Positions 1 to 8,949 are shown, counted from the stretch's first letter. The stretch: DNA of 64,000 bases from Hymenobacter volaticus (GCF_022921055.1 NZ_CP095061.1:2643501-2707500); one strand, 5' to 3'. Notes: a model not told the origin generated them from the sequence alone. Made by a program: numbers and translations.

Positions 1-694
1 GGTAGTTATCGGCCATAATGGCTTCGCCCTTGATCTTCGAGAAAACGTTGCTCATGGCGCCGTTGCCGATGATGGTTTGCATGTCCTCGGGTTTCAGGCC
101 GTGCTGCTGAGCAAAAAGGAAGGTTTCGGCCAGTCCCTGCGCATAGAAACCCAGCAGGGTGTTGATGGCGAGCTTGGCAAGGTTGCCGTTGCCGGTCGGG
201 CCGAGGTGAAGCGCGAGCTTACCGAGGTGCTCGAAGAGCGGCTGCGCCTGTTGGAACGCCGGTTCATCGCCGCCCACCATGATAACCAGCTGGCCGCCTT
301 CTGCTTGCTTGACGCTGCCCGAAACCGGCGCATCGAGGTAGGTGTGGCCCTTCTGTTGGCTGAGCGTCGCCATTTCCTGGCTAATGCCGGGCGAAACCGT
401 ACTCATATTAACAAGCAGCTTGTCGCTTGCTTCGGCTTGTAGCAGCCCGTCCGGGCCGGTGAACAGGTCGCGCACGGCTTGGTCGTCAGATACCATCAGG
501 AATACCACGTCGGCTTGCTGCACTAGAGCAGCCGGCGAGTCGGCGGTGGTGGCACCGGCGGCGCGCAGGGCTTCCTCTTTTTCTTTGCTACGGTTATAAA
601 CGGCAACCGGGTAGCCAGCCTCGATCAGGCGGCGCGACATCGGATTGCCCATCGTACCGAGGCCAATCCAGCCTAGTTGGGGTTGTGAGCTCAT
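1..694 (-). CDS. NAD(P)-dependent beta-hydroxyacid dehydrogenase, 3' part cut by the window edge
   Basis: This reads from an ATG at 694 down to base 1, giving 231 residues with the C-terminus missing. The N-terminal Rossmann motif GLGTMGN is at residues 11-17. The substrate-binding signature DAPVSGS is at residues 121-127, and the catalytic lysine is in GNLAKLAIN at K174. This pattern fits the 3-hydroxyisobutyrate / 2-hydroxy-3-oxopropionate dehydrogenase family (about 290 residues), which oxidises short beta-hydroxyacids with NAD(P) in the cytoplasm. The substrate cannot be told from the sequence; tartronate semialdehyde reductase and glyoxylate reductase relatives share these motifs. Confidence 0.85.
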   Translation of the reverse strand, partial: MSSQPQLGWIGLGTMGNPMSRRLIEAGYPVAVYNRSKEKEEALRAAGATTADSPAALVQQADVVFLMVSDDQAVRDLFTGPDGLLQAEASDKLLVNMSTVSPGISQEMATLSQQKGHTYLDAPVSGSVKQAEGGQLVIMVGGDEPAFQQAQPLFEHLGKLALHLGPTGNGNLAKLAINTLLGFYAQGLAETFLFAQQHGLKPEDMQTIIGNGAMSNVFSKIKGEAIMADNY

Positions 695-956
695 GTGCAG
701 TGGTTGGTGTAGTAGATTAAGAACGCGGTATGCTATACCACCAAGCCCGGAATTGGTTGGCATGTGCGGCAGGAATGCACCGAGAAGAGCTGGCTTATAC
801 GCAATGCCACTGTTGTGGGGCCTCTCATCAAAATCATTACAGCGCGGTCGCCTACTTATTTCTTGGGTAAAAGTCACCCTGACTGACTGATTTTTGTCAT
901 GTCGGCTCTTTTAACAGCTGCCGTATTTGCCCCCAATTCAAGCAGTTCCTTCACCG

Positions 957-1056
957 ATGCTTTGGGCAGGTTTTCTTTTTGGGCTTCTGGGTAGCTTCCA
1001 CTGCGTGGGCATGTGCGGGGCTATTGCGCTGGCGCTGCCCAGCCCGCGGGCGGCTA
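957..1056 (+). pseudogene. 5' fragment of a SafE/TauE-like membrane protein gene
   Basis: From the ATG at 957 the frame encodes a hydrophobic helix with the motifs GFLFGLLGSFHCVGMCG and ALALPSP. That is the beginning of the sulfite exporter TauE/SafE family members found next to cbb3 oxidase genes in Bacteroidota, where the HCxxMCG motif is typical. After about base 1056 the homology stops and the frame runs as a shadow of hemF until a stop at 1364. Only about 33 residues of a normally 200-240 residue protein remain. The fragment is fused out of frame to the neighbouring hemF. Confidence 0.6.
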
Positions 1057-1065
1057 CTGATCTGG

Positions 1066-1893
1066 CTGGAAGCTTGGCAGCACGTCAGCGGCGGGGGCGG
1101 CTGCACCCGGGTCATACAACAAGGGCAGGTGCTGGAAAAAGGAGGCGTCGCGTTTTCGGCCGTGTGGGGCAAAATGAGCGACAAAGCGGCCCAGCAGTTG
1201 TTCATGCCCGACTCGCGCTACTTTGCCACGGGCGTCTCCGTGGTACAGCACCCGCGCAGCCCCATGGTGCCGATCTCGCATATGAATGTGCGCTACTTCG
1301 AGGCCGGCAACGGCGAAGCCTGGTTTGGCGGTGGGCTCGACCTGACCCCTATCTACGTGGATGAGGTGCAGGCCCGCTGGTTTCATCAGCAGATCGAGCA
1401 GGTCTGCCAGCAGCACGACCCCACCTATTATGCCCGCTTCAAGCCCTGGGCCGATGAGTACTTCTACCTGCCCCACCGCCAGGAAACCCGTGGCATCGGT
1501 GGCATCTTCTTCGACCGCCTCACCGTGGGCCAGGATGGCTCGTTCGAGCAATTGTTTGCCTTTGTGCAGGACGTGGGCCAAGTATACGGCCGCGCGTACA
1601 GCACCATCATGCGCCAAAACCGCGACCTGCCCTACACCGAACGCCAGAAGAAGTGGCAGTTGGTACGCCGCGGCCGCTACGCCGAGTTCAATTTGGCTAT
1701 CGACAGAGGCACGCGCTTTGGGTTGGAAACCGGCGGCCGCACCGAGAGCATTCTGATGAGTTTGCCGCCCCAAGTGGAGTGGCACTACGACTTCAATCCT
1801 GAGCCAGGCTCCCCGGAAGACGCCACGCAGCAATGGCTGCGCAAAGGAGTAGACTGGCTCTCTGAAGTCGGCAAGAAAGTAGCCGAAATGTAA
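1066..1893 (+). pseudogene. hemF: Aerobic coproporphyrinogen III oxidase, N-terminus missing
   Basis: HemF oxidatively decarboxylates coproporphyrinogen III to protoporphyrinogen IX in haem synthesis. Recognisable motifs are GGGGCTRV (usually GGGGRTRV), PMVPISHMNVRYFE, DEYFYLPHRQETRGIGG, YAEFNLAIDRGTRFGLETGG and the C-terminal WHYDFNPEPGSPE. Homology begins abruptly at AWQHVSGGGG near base 1070, so about 30-35 N-terminal residues are absent compared with the usual ~300. The only in-frame start before that point is a TTG at 979 inside the SafE-like frame; the first in-frame ATG is at 1174, after the glycine-rich motif. The gene is probably inactive unless the junction is an assembly error. Confidence 0.8.
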
Positions 1894-1978
1894 GTGGTCG
1901 TTGGCAAACGTACCGTGGCCGGCGCCATACCTCACCAGAAGGGATTGTGGCGGCAGCCACGCTGGTAGAGAGCAACGC

Positions 1979-2845
1979 TTAGCGAATAGCCGACGGCGCC
2001 CGACGAGCGGAGGCATGCGCGCTAGTAGCAGCGGGCTGCGGCTGGGCCGGCAATACCAACACCGGCACTGGGCTTTGTAGCACTAGCTGCGCCGTTACCG
2101 TCTGCCGGAAGAGAGACCACAAGAGCGTGTGGGGACGCGCCACTACGGCCAACAGATCGGCGCGCTGCTCTGCCACAGCCTGCAAGATGCCCGTCGTGGG
2201 CTCGGCGTGGCATACGTGCGTGGTTGTTACGGCAGGCAGATTAAGCGTAAGCCCCGTTCGCACCACCGATGCCAGCGCCTGCGGAGCCGTATGCTGGGTA
2301 GCCGACTCGGTGACGTGCCCTACAATCAACTGCGCATGCAGCGCTACGAGCAAGTTACGGACAGAATCTACGCAAGTTCCTAACGTAAACTTGCCTCCGT
2401 CGGCGGCCAGAAGCACCCGCTCGGGCAATCCTACTTTGGACGTTGCTGGCACCACCAATAAACCGCAGGCATGGCTGCGCAGCACATTCAAGGCAGTGGT
2501 GGTTACAGGCACATCGGCGGTAGTCGCCCCCATTGGCCGGCTTAGCACAATCAGCGTGGGGTGGTGGCGGCTGATGGCGGTCTGCAGCACGTCTTCCATC
2601 GGGCCCACCCCCACCTCGCCTACGGCGGGCACGGGCAGCGCCTGCGCTAACGCGTGCAGCGCTTGCGTGGCCGAACTTGAAACCGGCAGTTGAGTGGTAG
2701 ACTGTTCTGCCTTCAACGCCTCAACATCCTGCATATGCAAGAGCACGAGCTGGGCGCCGAGAGCTTGCGCCAAAAGCGTGGCAAAATCCAGAGCCGAGTT
2801 GGCACCGGCAACGAAATCCGAGACGATCAGCAGAGTGGGAGTCAT
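1979..2845 (-). CDS. Universal stress protein with two UspA domains
   Basis: A 288-residue cytoplasmic protein made of two tandem Usp folds, roughly residues 1-140 and 150-275. The first begins TLLIVSDFVAGANSALDFA. The second begins with RVLLAADGGKFT and ends with VLQSPVPVLVLPAQ, the usual last beta strand of a Usp domain. UspA proteins are stress-linked nucleotide-binding or scaffold proteins; the specific role here is not visible. In relatives such genes often sit beside cbb3 oxidase and haem genes, which agrees with the SafE and hemF remnants just upstream. It converges on the hemF remnant with 85 bp between the stops. Confidence 0.85.
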   Translation of the reverse strand: MTPTLLIVSDFVAGANSALDFATLLAQALGAQLVLLHMQDVEALKAEQSTTQLPVSSSATQALHALAQALPVPAVGEVGVGPMEDVLQTAISRHHPTLIVLSRPMGATTADVPVTTTALNVLRSHACGLLVVPATSKVGLPERVLLAADGGKFTLGTCVDSVRNLLVALHAQLIVGHVTESATQHTAPQALASVVRTGLTLNLPAVTTTHVCHAEPTTGILQAVAEQRADLLAVVARPHTLLWSLFRQTVTAQLVLQSPVPVLVLPAQPQPAATSAHASARRAPSAIR

Positions 2846-3189
2846 AGTTGAGTAAGTAGTTAGCAGACAATCAAATGTGACCGTTTTACCTTTTACGCTT
2901 CCTGCGCCAGATCATCTCGAATCCTGGTTTTCCTCACCTTGCACCGCCGTTTTTCTGCGGCTGCTTCCCTTGGTGCATCCATCCGAGTGGGCGCTCCGGC
3001 AACAAGTAAGCTAAGTGCATCATAATGCACCGCACCATGTATACCTATTGTACCGGTAACACTGATTTCGAGTTGAGCTAAACTGTGCGTTTAAGCTCAA
3101 CTAGCAGCTTAAATACCAGTTAGAAAGAAACTGTAAGGCACCGCCAACCGGAAAGCAACGACGTATTAGCCTCCATTAATACAGAAAGA
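2846..3189. other. Divergent intergenic region without a gene
   Basis: This 344-bp spacer separates the leftward stress-protein gene from the rightward lipase maturation factor gene, so it must carry promoters for both. I see no convincing ORF, RNA or strong repeat. An AT-richer stretch at about 3040-3130 is the likely promoter side for the rightward gene, but I cannot assign -33/-7 boxes with confidence. Confidence 0.5.
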
Positions 3190-4743
3190 ATGGAAGCTAC
3201 AAACGACATGGATAGTGGTTCAGCACAGGCTTTCGACGCTTCTAGTGCTCCTCCCACTTACTGGCTCACCCGCTTTGTTATTCTGCGCCTGCTAGGCCTA
3301 CTTTATGCCATTGCCTTTCTGGTCGCCATCAATCAGATAGTGCCGCTCATGGGCGCGCATGGTCTGCTGCCGGTTGGCAACTACTTGCGGCAGATAAGCG
3401 AAGCCTTAGGGTCCGAAGGCGCTGGCTTTTTGCGTTTGCCGTCCGTTTTCTGGCTCGGCCATTCCGATGCGGCGCTGCTCACGGTGGCCTGGATTGGGTT
3501 TGCGCTTTCCTGCGTTGTGGTGGCGAGCTATGCCAATGCCTTGCTGCTGGGAGTGCTCTGGTTTCTATATATGTCCATTGTGCACGTTGGGCAAGAGTGG
3601 TACGGGTACGGGTGGGAGATTCAACTCACGGAAACTGGTTTTCTAGCTATTTTCCTTTGCCCGCTGCTCGACTGGCGGCCGTTTCCTCGGTACGCGCCCC
3701 CGATGCCCATCATCGTGTTGTTCCGCTGGCTGGCCTTCCGCGTTATGCTCGGGGCCGGTTTGATTAAGGTTCGCGGGGACGAGGTATGGCGCAACAGCAC
3801 CGCCCTTTACTACCACTTCGAGACGCAACCTATTCCGGGTCCGCTGAGCCGCTGGTTTCATTTCATGCCGCGGTTTTTTTTGCAGGTGGGCGTCTGGTTT
3901 AATTGGCTGGCTGAGTTGGCCGCGCCGTTTTTCGTGTTCGGTCCCCGGTTTGCTCGCCACTTGGCTGGGGTAGTGATTGTGTTGTTTCAACTCAACATCA
4001 TCGTCAGCGGCAACCTTTCTTTCTTGAACTGGCTGACCATCGTCCCGGCGCTGGCCTGTTTCGATGATGGCTTTTGGGCGAAGCTCCTCCCCCGCCAGCT
4101 CGTGCGGAAGGCGCAGGCTGCGGCTGACCGTGCCGAAACCTCCAACCCCATGCTTACCACCTCCTGGGTAGTGACGGCAATCATTGGGATACTCAGCATT
4201 CAGCCTGCCTACAATATGGTCTCGCCCGGCCAAATTATGAACACCTCATTCGATCCACTGGACTTGGTGAACACCTACGGGGCCTTTGGCAGCGTGGGCA
4301 AAGAACGCCTGAATGTAGTGTTCGAGGGAACCATGGACCAGGATTCCACCGACCAAGCCAATTGGCAGCCCTACCTCTACAAAGGCTTGCCGGTGCTGCT
4401 CGACCAGCGGCCACCCCAAATTGCTCCCTACCAACTGCGCTTGGACTGGCAAATGTGGTTTGCCGCCATGTCGTCGCCGGCAGAGTACCCCTGGACCATA
4501 CACCTGGTGTGGAAACTGCTGCACAACGACCCTGCAATAGTTGGCTTGTTTGCCCGCAACCCCTTCCCCGACCAGCCGCCGCGCTACATCCGAGCGGTGC
4601 GGTACCGCTATAGGTTTGCCCCACCCGGCAATCCGCAAAACCTTTATTGGCAGCGCGAGCGGGTAGACCTCTGGCTTCCCCCACTTTCCACCAACGATCC
4701 GCGCCTGGTTGAGTTCCTAAAAAGCGCAGGCTGGATGCAGTAA
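3190..4743 (+). CDS. Lipase maturation factor (LMF1-like) membrane protein
   Basis: A 517-residue multi-pass membrane protein. It opens with YWLTRFVILRLLGLLYAIAF and continues with the family signatures NQIVPLMGAHGLLP, GYGWEIQLTETGFLAIFLCPL, FRWLAFRVMLGAGLIKVRGD and ALYYHFETQPIPGPLSRWFH. The soluble C-terminal half contains WFAAMSSPAEYPW and YRYRFAP, typical of the LMF domain. In vertebrates LMF1 is an ER protein needed to fold lipoprotein lipase dimers; the role of bacterial members is not settled. It stands alone, followed by a strong hairpin terminator at 4785. No lipase gene is adjacent. Confidence 0.9.
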   Translation: MEATNDMDSGSAQAFDASSAPPTYWLTRFVILRLLGLLYAIAFLVAINQIVPLMGAHGLLPVGNYLRQISEALGSEGAGFLRLPSVFWLGHSDAALLTVAWIGFALSCVVVASYANALLLGVLWFLYMSIVHVGQEWYGYGWEIQLTETGFLAIFLCPLLDWRPFPRYAPPMPIIVLFRWLAFRVMLGAGLIKVRGDEVWRNSTALYYHFETQPIPGPLSRWFHFMPRFFLQVGVWFNWLAELAAPFFVFGPRFARHLAGVVIVLFQLNIIVSGNLSFLNWLTIVPALACFDDGFWAKLLPRQLVRKAQAAADRAETSNPMLTTSWVVTAIIGILSIQPAYNMVSPGQIMNTSFDPLDLVNTYGAFGSVGKERLNVVFEGTMDQDSTDQANWQPYLYKGLPVLLDQRPPQIAPYQLRLDWQMWFAAMSSPAEYPWTIHLVWKLLHNDPAIVGLFARNPFPDQPPRYIRAVRYRYRFAPPGNPQNLYWQRERVDLWLPPLSTNDPRLVEFLKSAGWMQ

Positions 4744-4784
4744 GCTAGCAGCCGCTCCCACGAGCTAGCAGACAACACACGCTC

Positions 4785-4841
4785 ATTGTACACGCAAAAA
4801 TGCTTCAAGTGCTCCGCTAGAAGCATTTTTGCGTGTACAAT
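4785..4841. terminator. Perfect 22-bp hairpin
   Basis: The arms 4785-4806 and 4820-4841 are perfect inverted copies (left arm begins ATTGTACACGC) around a 13-base loop. The long stem sits 41 bp after the lipase maturation factor stop and before the leftward T9SS remnant, so it can end transcription from both sides. The stem itself contains A/T runs rather than a free U tail. Confidence 0.7.
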
Positions 4842-4850
4842 CAGTACAGC

Positions 4851-4967
4851 CTAGCGCAAAATAAGCACGCGCACGGTCTGGTGCTGGCTGTTAATTAACA
4901 GCGAACAGGTATACAAGCCTGGCGCGAGGGTCTGACTGTGGAGCGTCTTATCCGCAGTCCTGATGCG
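4851..4967 (-). pseudogene. Remnant of a T9SS C-terminal sorting domain
   Basis: On the minus strand an open stretch ending at the stop at 4851-4853 encodes DKTLHSQTLAPGLYTCSLL followed by NSQHQTVRVLILR. This is the pattern of the final beta strands of a type A T9SS sorting domain (GxLxxxxxLAPGLYxxxL...RVLIL). The frame is closed by a stop at 4968-4970 and nothing recognisable lies upstream, so only the last ~38 residues of a secreted protein survive. The remainder was probably replaced by the present AraC gene region. Confidence 0.5.
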
Positions 4968-5019
4968 CTAGCACTGTATATTTACTTAACCATACGCCTG
5001 ATTTGGTGGTTAGCAGATA

Positions 5020-5913
5020 ATGGAAGTACAGCAGTTGCCCACCTTCAACTTCAATGCCTACCCGCAAACAACGGAGCCCGCCATCCGCGAGCTGCCTACG
5101 GAGGCGTTGGAACAGCTGGTGGTGTACCGGCGTGAAGAACGGTTTGCCACCTGTCGGCAGCACATCGAGCTGCACCGCCGGTCGTTCTACAAGCTCTCCT
5201 TATTTGGGGAAGGCGGCGGCACGTTCACCCTCAACGACGAGCTAATCACGGTGGCGCCGCAGTCCATCTTGCTCGTGAAGCCGAACACGGCCCTGAGCTG
5301 GCGCTTGCACGAAGGTTCTCAGACCGGCCTGTATGGCTTTTTCTCCCCCGATTTCTACAACGCGGGCTTACTGCCAGCCTATCAGATTGAGGCGATGCTG
5401 GCCGGTGGCGCACCTTACGTGTACCATGCCTGCACCCCAACTGAATATGCAACGCTTCAGTTGAGCGGCGAGCAACTATTCGCTCAACAACAGCACCTGG
5501 AAAAAGCCCGCCTTTACCTGCGCCTGCTGCTGACCGACATCCGCGACTGGCAAACTCCCACCGCAACTGCTCCCGCTTTTTCGGTGGTGCAACAGTTTCT
5601 GCAGTTGATAGAAGCGCGCTTGGCGGCCCACGAGTCCGCGCTGGCGCTGGACGCCTATGCCGAGGTGCTGTGCGTCGATGCCAAGTACCTGAGCGCCTTA
5701 TGCCGCAAGGCCACCGGCAGAAGTGCGGCGCGCCTGCTCAAGGAGAAGGTAACCACAGAAGCCAAAGTGTTGCTGACGGGCACGCAGCTGCCTATCAGTG
5801 ATATTGCGTATCAACTGGCATTTTATGATGTAGCCCACTTTTCCCGCTGGTTCAAGCAGGTAGCTGGCCAAACACCCTCGGCGTACCGGGCGCAGTTTAC
5901 GGGGTACAAATAG
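5020..5913 (+). CDS. AraC-family transcriptional regulator
   Basis: A 297-residue regulator. The N-terminal ~170 residues resemble a cupin-like sensing domain (YKLSLFGEGGGTFTLND). The C-terminal ~100 residues form the double helix-turn-helix: LDAYAEVLCVDAKYLSALCRK, then LPISDIAYQLAFYDVAHFSR and WFKQVAGQTPSAYR, which are standard AraC/XylS signatures. It lies 128 bp upstream of the co-directional PRISE-type reductase gene, which is a plausible target. The ligand is unknown. The ATG at 5020 gives a compact start. Confidence 0.9.
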   Translation: MEVQQLPTFNFNAYPQTTEPAIRELPTEALEQLVVYRREERFATCRQHIELHRRSFYKLSLFGEGGGTFTLNDELITVAPQSILLVKPNTALSWRLHEGSQTGLYGFFSPDFYNAGLLPAYQIEAMLAGGAPYVYHACTPTEYATLQLSGEQLFAQQQHLEKARLYLRLLLTDIRDWQTPTATAPAFSVVQQFLQLIEARLAAHESALALDAYAEVLCVDAKYLSALCRKATGRSAARLLKEKVTTEAKVLLTGTQLPISDIAYQLAFYDVAHFSRWFKQVAGQTPSAYRAQFTGYK

Positions 5914-6041
5914 TTCGGCGATTTGTACAAAGCAGGGCACAGGCGGGTTCCGACCTTTGCCCACAGGCACCCCTCAAGGGGAGCCACCAGGAAATAGCCG
6001 CTTGTTGCTACCCCTGGTTTCGCTTTCCCGTACACACGCTC

Positions 6042-7109
6042 ATGGATAAAATTGCTTTAATTGTTGGAGCCAGCGGCATCATTGGCAGCAACTTGGCCAA
6101 GGAACTGCTAGCCAATGGCTGGACCACGTACGGCTTGGCCCGAAACCCCAAAACCGACATTGCCGGTTTGCACCCAGTAGCCGCCGACCTACTCCACCCG
6201 GAAACCCTACAAACCGCCCTGGCTGACGTGGCACCCACGCACGTCTTTCTGACCAGTTGGATGCGGCAAGAAACCGAAGCCGAAAACATTCGGGTGAACA
6301 GCGCGATGGTGCGCAACCTGCTTGCGGCGCTGTCGCCCAAGCACACGGTGCAGCATGTGGCCCTGGTTACGGGCCTCAAGCACTACCTCGGGCCGTTTGA
6401 TTCCTACGCCCGGGGCGGCTCCTTGCCGGCTACCCCGTTGCGGGAAGAGCAGCCTCGCCTCGACCTCGAAAACTTCTACTACGCCCAGGAAGACGAGGTT
6501 TTTGCTGCTGCCGCGCGCGACGGCTTCAGTTGGAGCATTCACCGCCCGCACACCATTATTGGCCAGGCAGTCGGCAACCTCATGAACATGGGTACCACGC
6601 TGGCCGTGTACGCCAGCCTCTGCAAGGAAACCGGCAAGCCCTTCCGCTGGCCCGGTTCGGAAGCGCAATGGAACGGCCTCTCCGACGTAACCGACGCCCG
6701 CGTAATTGCCAAGCAACTGGCCTGGGCCGCCACAACCGAGGCGGCGCACAACCAAGCGTTTAACATCACTAACGGTGACTATTTCCGCTGGAGCTGGCTG
6801 TGGCCGCGGCTGGCCGATTGGTTTGGCATTGAATGGGCAGGCTACGATGGCACCGTGCACCCGCTCGAAGCCGAACTAGCTGATGCCGCCGAGCTCTGGC
6901 GCGACCTCGCCACTCGCCACCACTTGGCCGTTGCTGACCTACATAAGCTGGCTTCGCCCTGGCATACCGACCTGGATCTGGGCCGCCCCATTGAAGTAAT
7001 GACGGATATGTCGAAAAGCCGGCAATTGGGCTTTATGGTGTACCAGCGCACCGAAGATTCGTTTTTCGACTTGTTTGCGCAGCTGCGGGCAGACCAACTG
7101 ATTCCGTAG
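6042..7109 (+). CDS. PRISE-type SDR, progesterone 5-beta-reductase / iridoid synthase-like
   Basis: A 355-residue atypical short-chain dehydrogenase. The nucleotide site is at the N-terminus (IVGASGIIGSNLAKELL), followed by FLTSWMRQETEAENIRVN, VTGLKHYLGPFDSYARG and NFYYAQEDEVFAAA. These match the PRISE subfamily, which reduces activated C=C bonds with NADPH; the YxxxK of classical SDRs is replaced by the family's K...Y arrangement. Bacterial members are usually annotated only as NAD-dependent epimerases or SDRs. It follows the AraC regulator by 128 bp and is ended by the hairpin at 7205. Confidence 0.85.
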   Translation: MDKIALIVGASGIIGSNLAKELLANGWTTYGLARNPKTDIAGLHPVAADLLHPETLQTALADVAPTHVFLTSWMRQETEAENIRVNSAMVRNLLAALSPKHTVQHVALVTGLKHYLGPFDSYARGGSLPATPLREEQPRLDLENFYYAQEDEVFAAAARDGFSWSIHRPHTIIGQAVGNLMNMGTTLAVYASLCKETGKPFRWPGSEAQWNGLSDVTDARVIAKQLAWAATTEAAHNQAFNITNGDYFRWSWLWPRLADWFGIEWAGYDGTVHPLEAELADAAELWRDLATRHHLAVADLHKLASPWHTDLDLGRPIEVMTDMSKSRQLGFMVYQRTEDSFFDLFAQLRADQLIP

Positions 7110-7204
7110 GCGGCAACCTCGGGGCTACCAACTGATCTACGGGTGGTGGCCCCGTGAAACACGCCTTTCCCGAGGCGCAATTTCTCTTGTTTCAGCTACA
7201 ACTA

Positions 7205-7244
7205 AGACCCTAACCTACTACCGGTTAGGGTCTACGTTCTTTTT
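7205..7244 (+). terminator. Rho-independent terminator after the PRISE-type reductase
   Basis: The arms 7205-7215 (AGACCCTAACC) and 7223-7233 are perfectly complementary around a 7-base loop. A T-rich stretch including TTTTT follows. It lies about 95 bp after the stop of the upstream gene. Confidence 0.75.
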
Positions 7245-7255
7245 GCTTATTTACT

Positions 7256-8277
7256 ATGTCCACGCAGCCAAACAGTTCCACGAACGATGATTCTCGGGCC
7301 GATAACCGCCACCGTCCGCCCGAGCGCACCTCTTACCGTACCACTACGGAGCCGCTTATTGTCACGCCAACCTTCCTCACGCGCGCCGATGCCACACCCC
7401 GCACGCTACGCCCCTCGACCAAGGTTTTACCCGCAGCCGCACGGGCGAGGCGCTGGAAAACCCGGACACCGAGCCAGCTGAAATTGCGTTGGAAGCTGAT
7501 TTAAACCTGTCCTTCGAGCACTGGGATGAATACTGGCGCAAGGTGCACGGCCCTAAGTTCGCCTACGAGGAGCCAGGCAGTACCTCGGAACCCGTGCTGC
7601 GCTACGACCAGGTGCACCGCATTGCTGGTGGGCCCTCGTCGTATTTCCACCCTCCTTACCAGGCCATGACCCAGGAGAATGGCAAGCTCGTAGCCGATCC
7701 TCACGCTCATGTGCCAACCTATGAGCGTCCGCGCTGGGACGGTTTCGCGTACATCGCCTACGCCGCGCAGGCCGACATCGAGCGGGTGCTAAAGCAGGAA
7801 CAGTACGACAAGCGCATTGCCGCCGACGAGCAAGTGGCGTTTCGCATGGTTACGCGCTCCATTACCCGCGAGTACATTTTGCTGCCCAGTGCCCAGCATC
7901 GCGACCCGATCAGCTTGGTTAAGATTCATTACCGGCGCCCCGAGCTTACTCGTGAGGCGTTCCAGCAGCAACTGCTCAGGCAACATGCCCCGCTGGTGCT
8001 GGCCCAACCCGCTACCCACCAGTATGTACGCCGCTACGCCCAGCTACACAACATCGGCTCGACGCAGCACGACCCCGAAGGCAGCTTGATGGACGGCATC
8101 TCGGTGCTGGCCTTTGCCTCCCTCAACGACGTGGAAGACTACTTGGTGAGCGACGACTACCGCGCCATTGCCGCCGACGAAGCCACTTTCACGGACGTGG
8201 CCCAGTCAGAGTATTGGACCGGCCTCAACTACAGTGTCATCAACCGGCTGCTGCCTGAGCTGGCCACCAAGTACTAA
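7256..8277 (+). pseudogene. EthD-domain protein, frameshifted near the N-terminus
   Basis: The body from about 7400 to 8277 encodes an EthD-type dimeric alpha/beta-barrel protein: FEHWDEYWRKVHGPKFAYEE, then RPRWDGFAYIAY, REYILLPSAQHRD, LTREAFQQQLLRQHAPLV and TQHDPEGSLMDGISVL. The natural ATG at 7256 lies in another frame. The in-frame extension upstream of the TTG at 7489 (TGEALENPDTEPAEIALEAD) looks coding back to about 7400. One missing base near the C-run at 7396-7399 would join the two frames. EthD proteins are small alpha/beta-barrel enzymes or accessory proteins of mostly unknown substrate. Translation from TTG at 7489 would still give 262 residues. Confidence 0.7.
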
Positions 8278-8463
8278 AGTAAACAGGCCGAAGAGCCAAG
8301 CAACTCTAGTATACTATATAGCAGAGCCGGGCTAGCGTCGAGTTGAATCGGCGTCACACATCCAGCCGGGAGCCTTAAGTAGTGACAATGTGGAACAGTT
8401 GATGGCGGGAAGGCAAAGCATTTTAAGTAAGTTGAAGCTTCCTTTGATTTTCAACTGGCACTT

Positions 8464-8949
8464 ATGAAGGCTTTGTTTTCTAGCGGTCTGCTGCTGTTTA
8501 TAGCCGGCACTGCGGCTGCTCAGACCCGGCCGGCCTCGGTTACGTTTCTTAACCCGGCAACGGTGGCTCCGGCCAAAGGCTATTCTCACGCCGCCCAGGT
8601 GGACTTGGGGTCCTCTACCATGCTGATTATCTCCGGTCAGGTGGCCCTCGATGCGCAAGGTGCCGTAGTCGGCCCGGGCAACGTGGGTCAACAGGCCGAG
8701 CAGGCTTTCGCCAACCTTAAGGCCATTGTGGAAGCTGCCGGTGGCACTATGCGCGACGTGGTGAAACTCTCGTATTTCTTGCTCGATGTTTCCCAGCTGC
8801 CAGCCGTACGTACCGTCCGGGACCGGTATATCAATACGAGTACTCCACCAGCCAGCACGGCCGTGCAGGTCAGCAAGCTTTTTCGCGATGAACTATTGCT
8901 GGAAATTGAAGCCACGGCCATCATTCCCAAAAAGCAAAGCACCCGCTAG
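8464..8949 (+). CDS. RidA-family protein with a signal peptide
   Basis: A 161-residue protein. Residues 1-19 (MKALFSSGLLLFIAGTAAA) form a signal peptide, which is unusual because most RidA enamine/imine deaminases are cytoplasmic. The mature part carries the YjgF/RidA fold: GYSHAAQVDLGSSTMLIISGQ, VGQQAEQAFANLKAIVEAAGG, VVKLSYFLLDVSQLP and a C-terminal LLLEIEATAIIP. The arginine used by classical RidA to bind ketoacids lies in a conserved V-R near the end of canonical members; here the segment reads STPPASTAVQVSKL, so activity is uncertain. Periplasmic location is inferred. Confidence 0.85.
   Translation: MKALFSSGLLLFIAGTAAAQTRPASVTFLNPATVAPAKGYSHAAQVDLGSSTMLIISGQVALDAQGAVVGPGNVGQQAEQAFANLKAIVEAAGGTMRDVVKLSYFLLDVSQLPAVRTVRDRYINTSTPPASTAVQVSKLFRDELLLEIEATAIIPKKQSTR

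Noticed and set aside
884..899. TGAC-N8-GTCA inverted repeat as a Crp/Fnr site before the SafE-like fragment
   Set aside because: Only four matching bases per arm; position is suggestive but the match to TTGAT-N4-ATCAA or TGTGA-N6-TCACA is poor.
1054..2016. Long minus-strand ORF of 320 residues opposite hemF
   Set aside because: Composition is that of a shadow frame; the plus strand carries clear HemF motifs.
6207..6860. 217-residue minus-strand ORF inside the PRISE-type reductase gene
   Set aside because: No recognisable domain and it lies wholly opposite a well-supported gene.
7256..7504. Separate 82-residue protein at 7256
   Set aside because: Better explained as the N-terminus of the EthD protein separated by a frameshift; its second half looks like a shadow frame.
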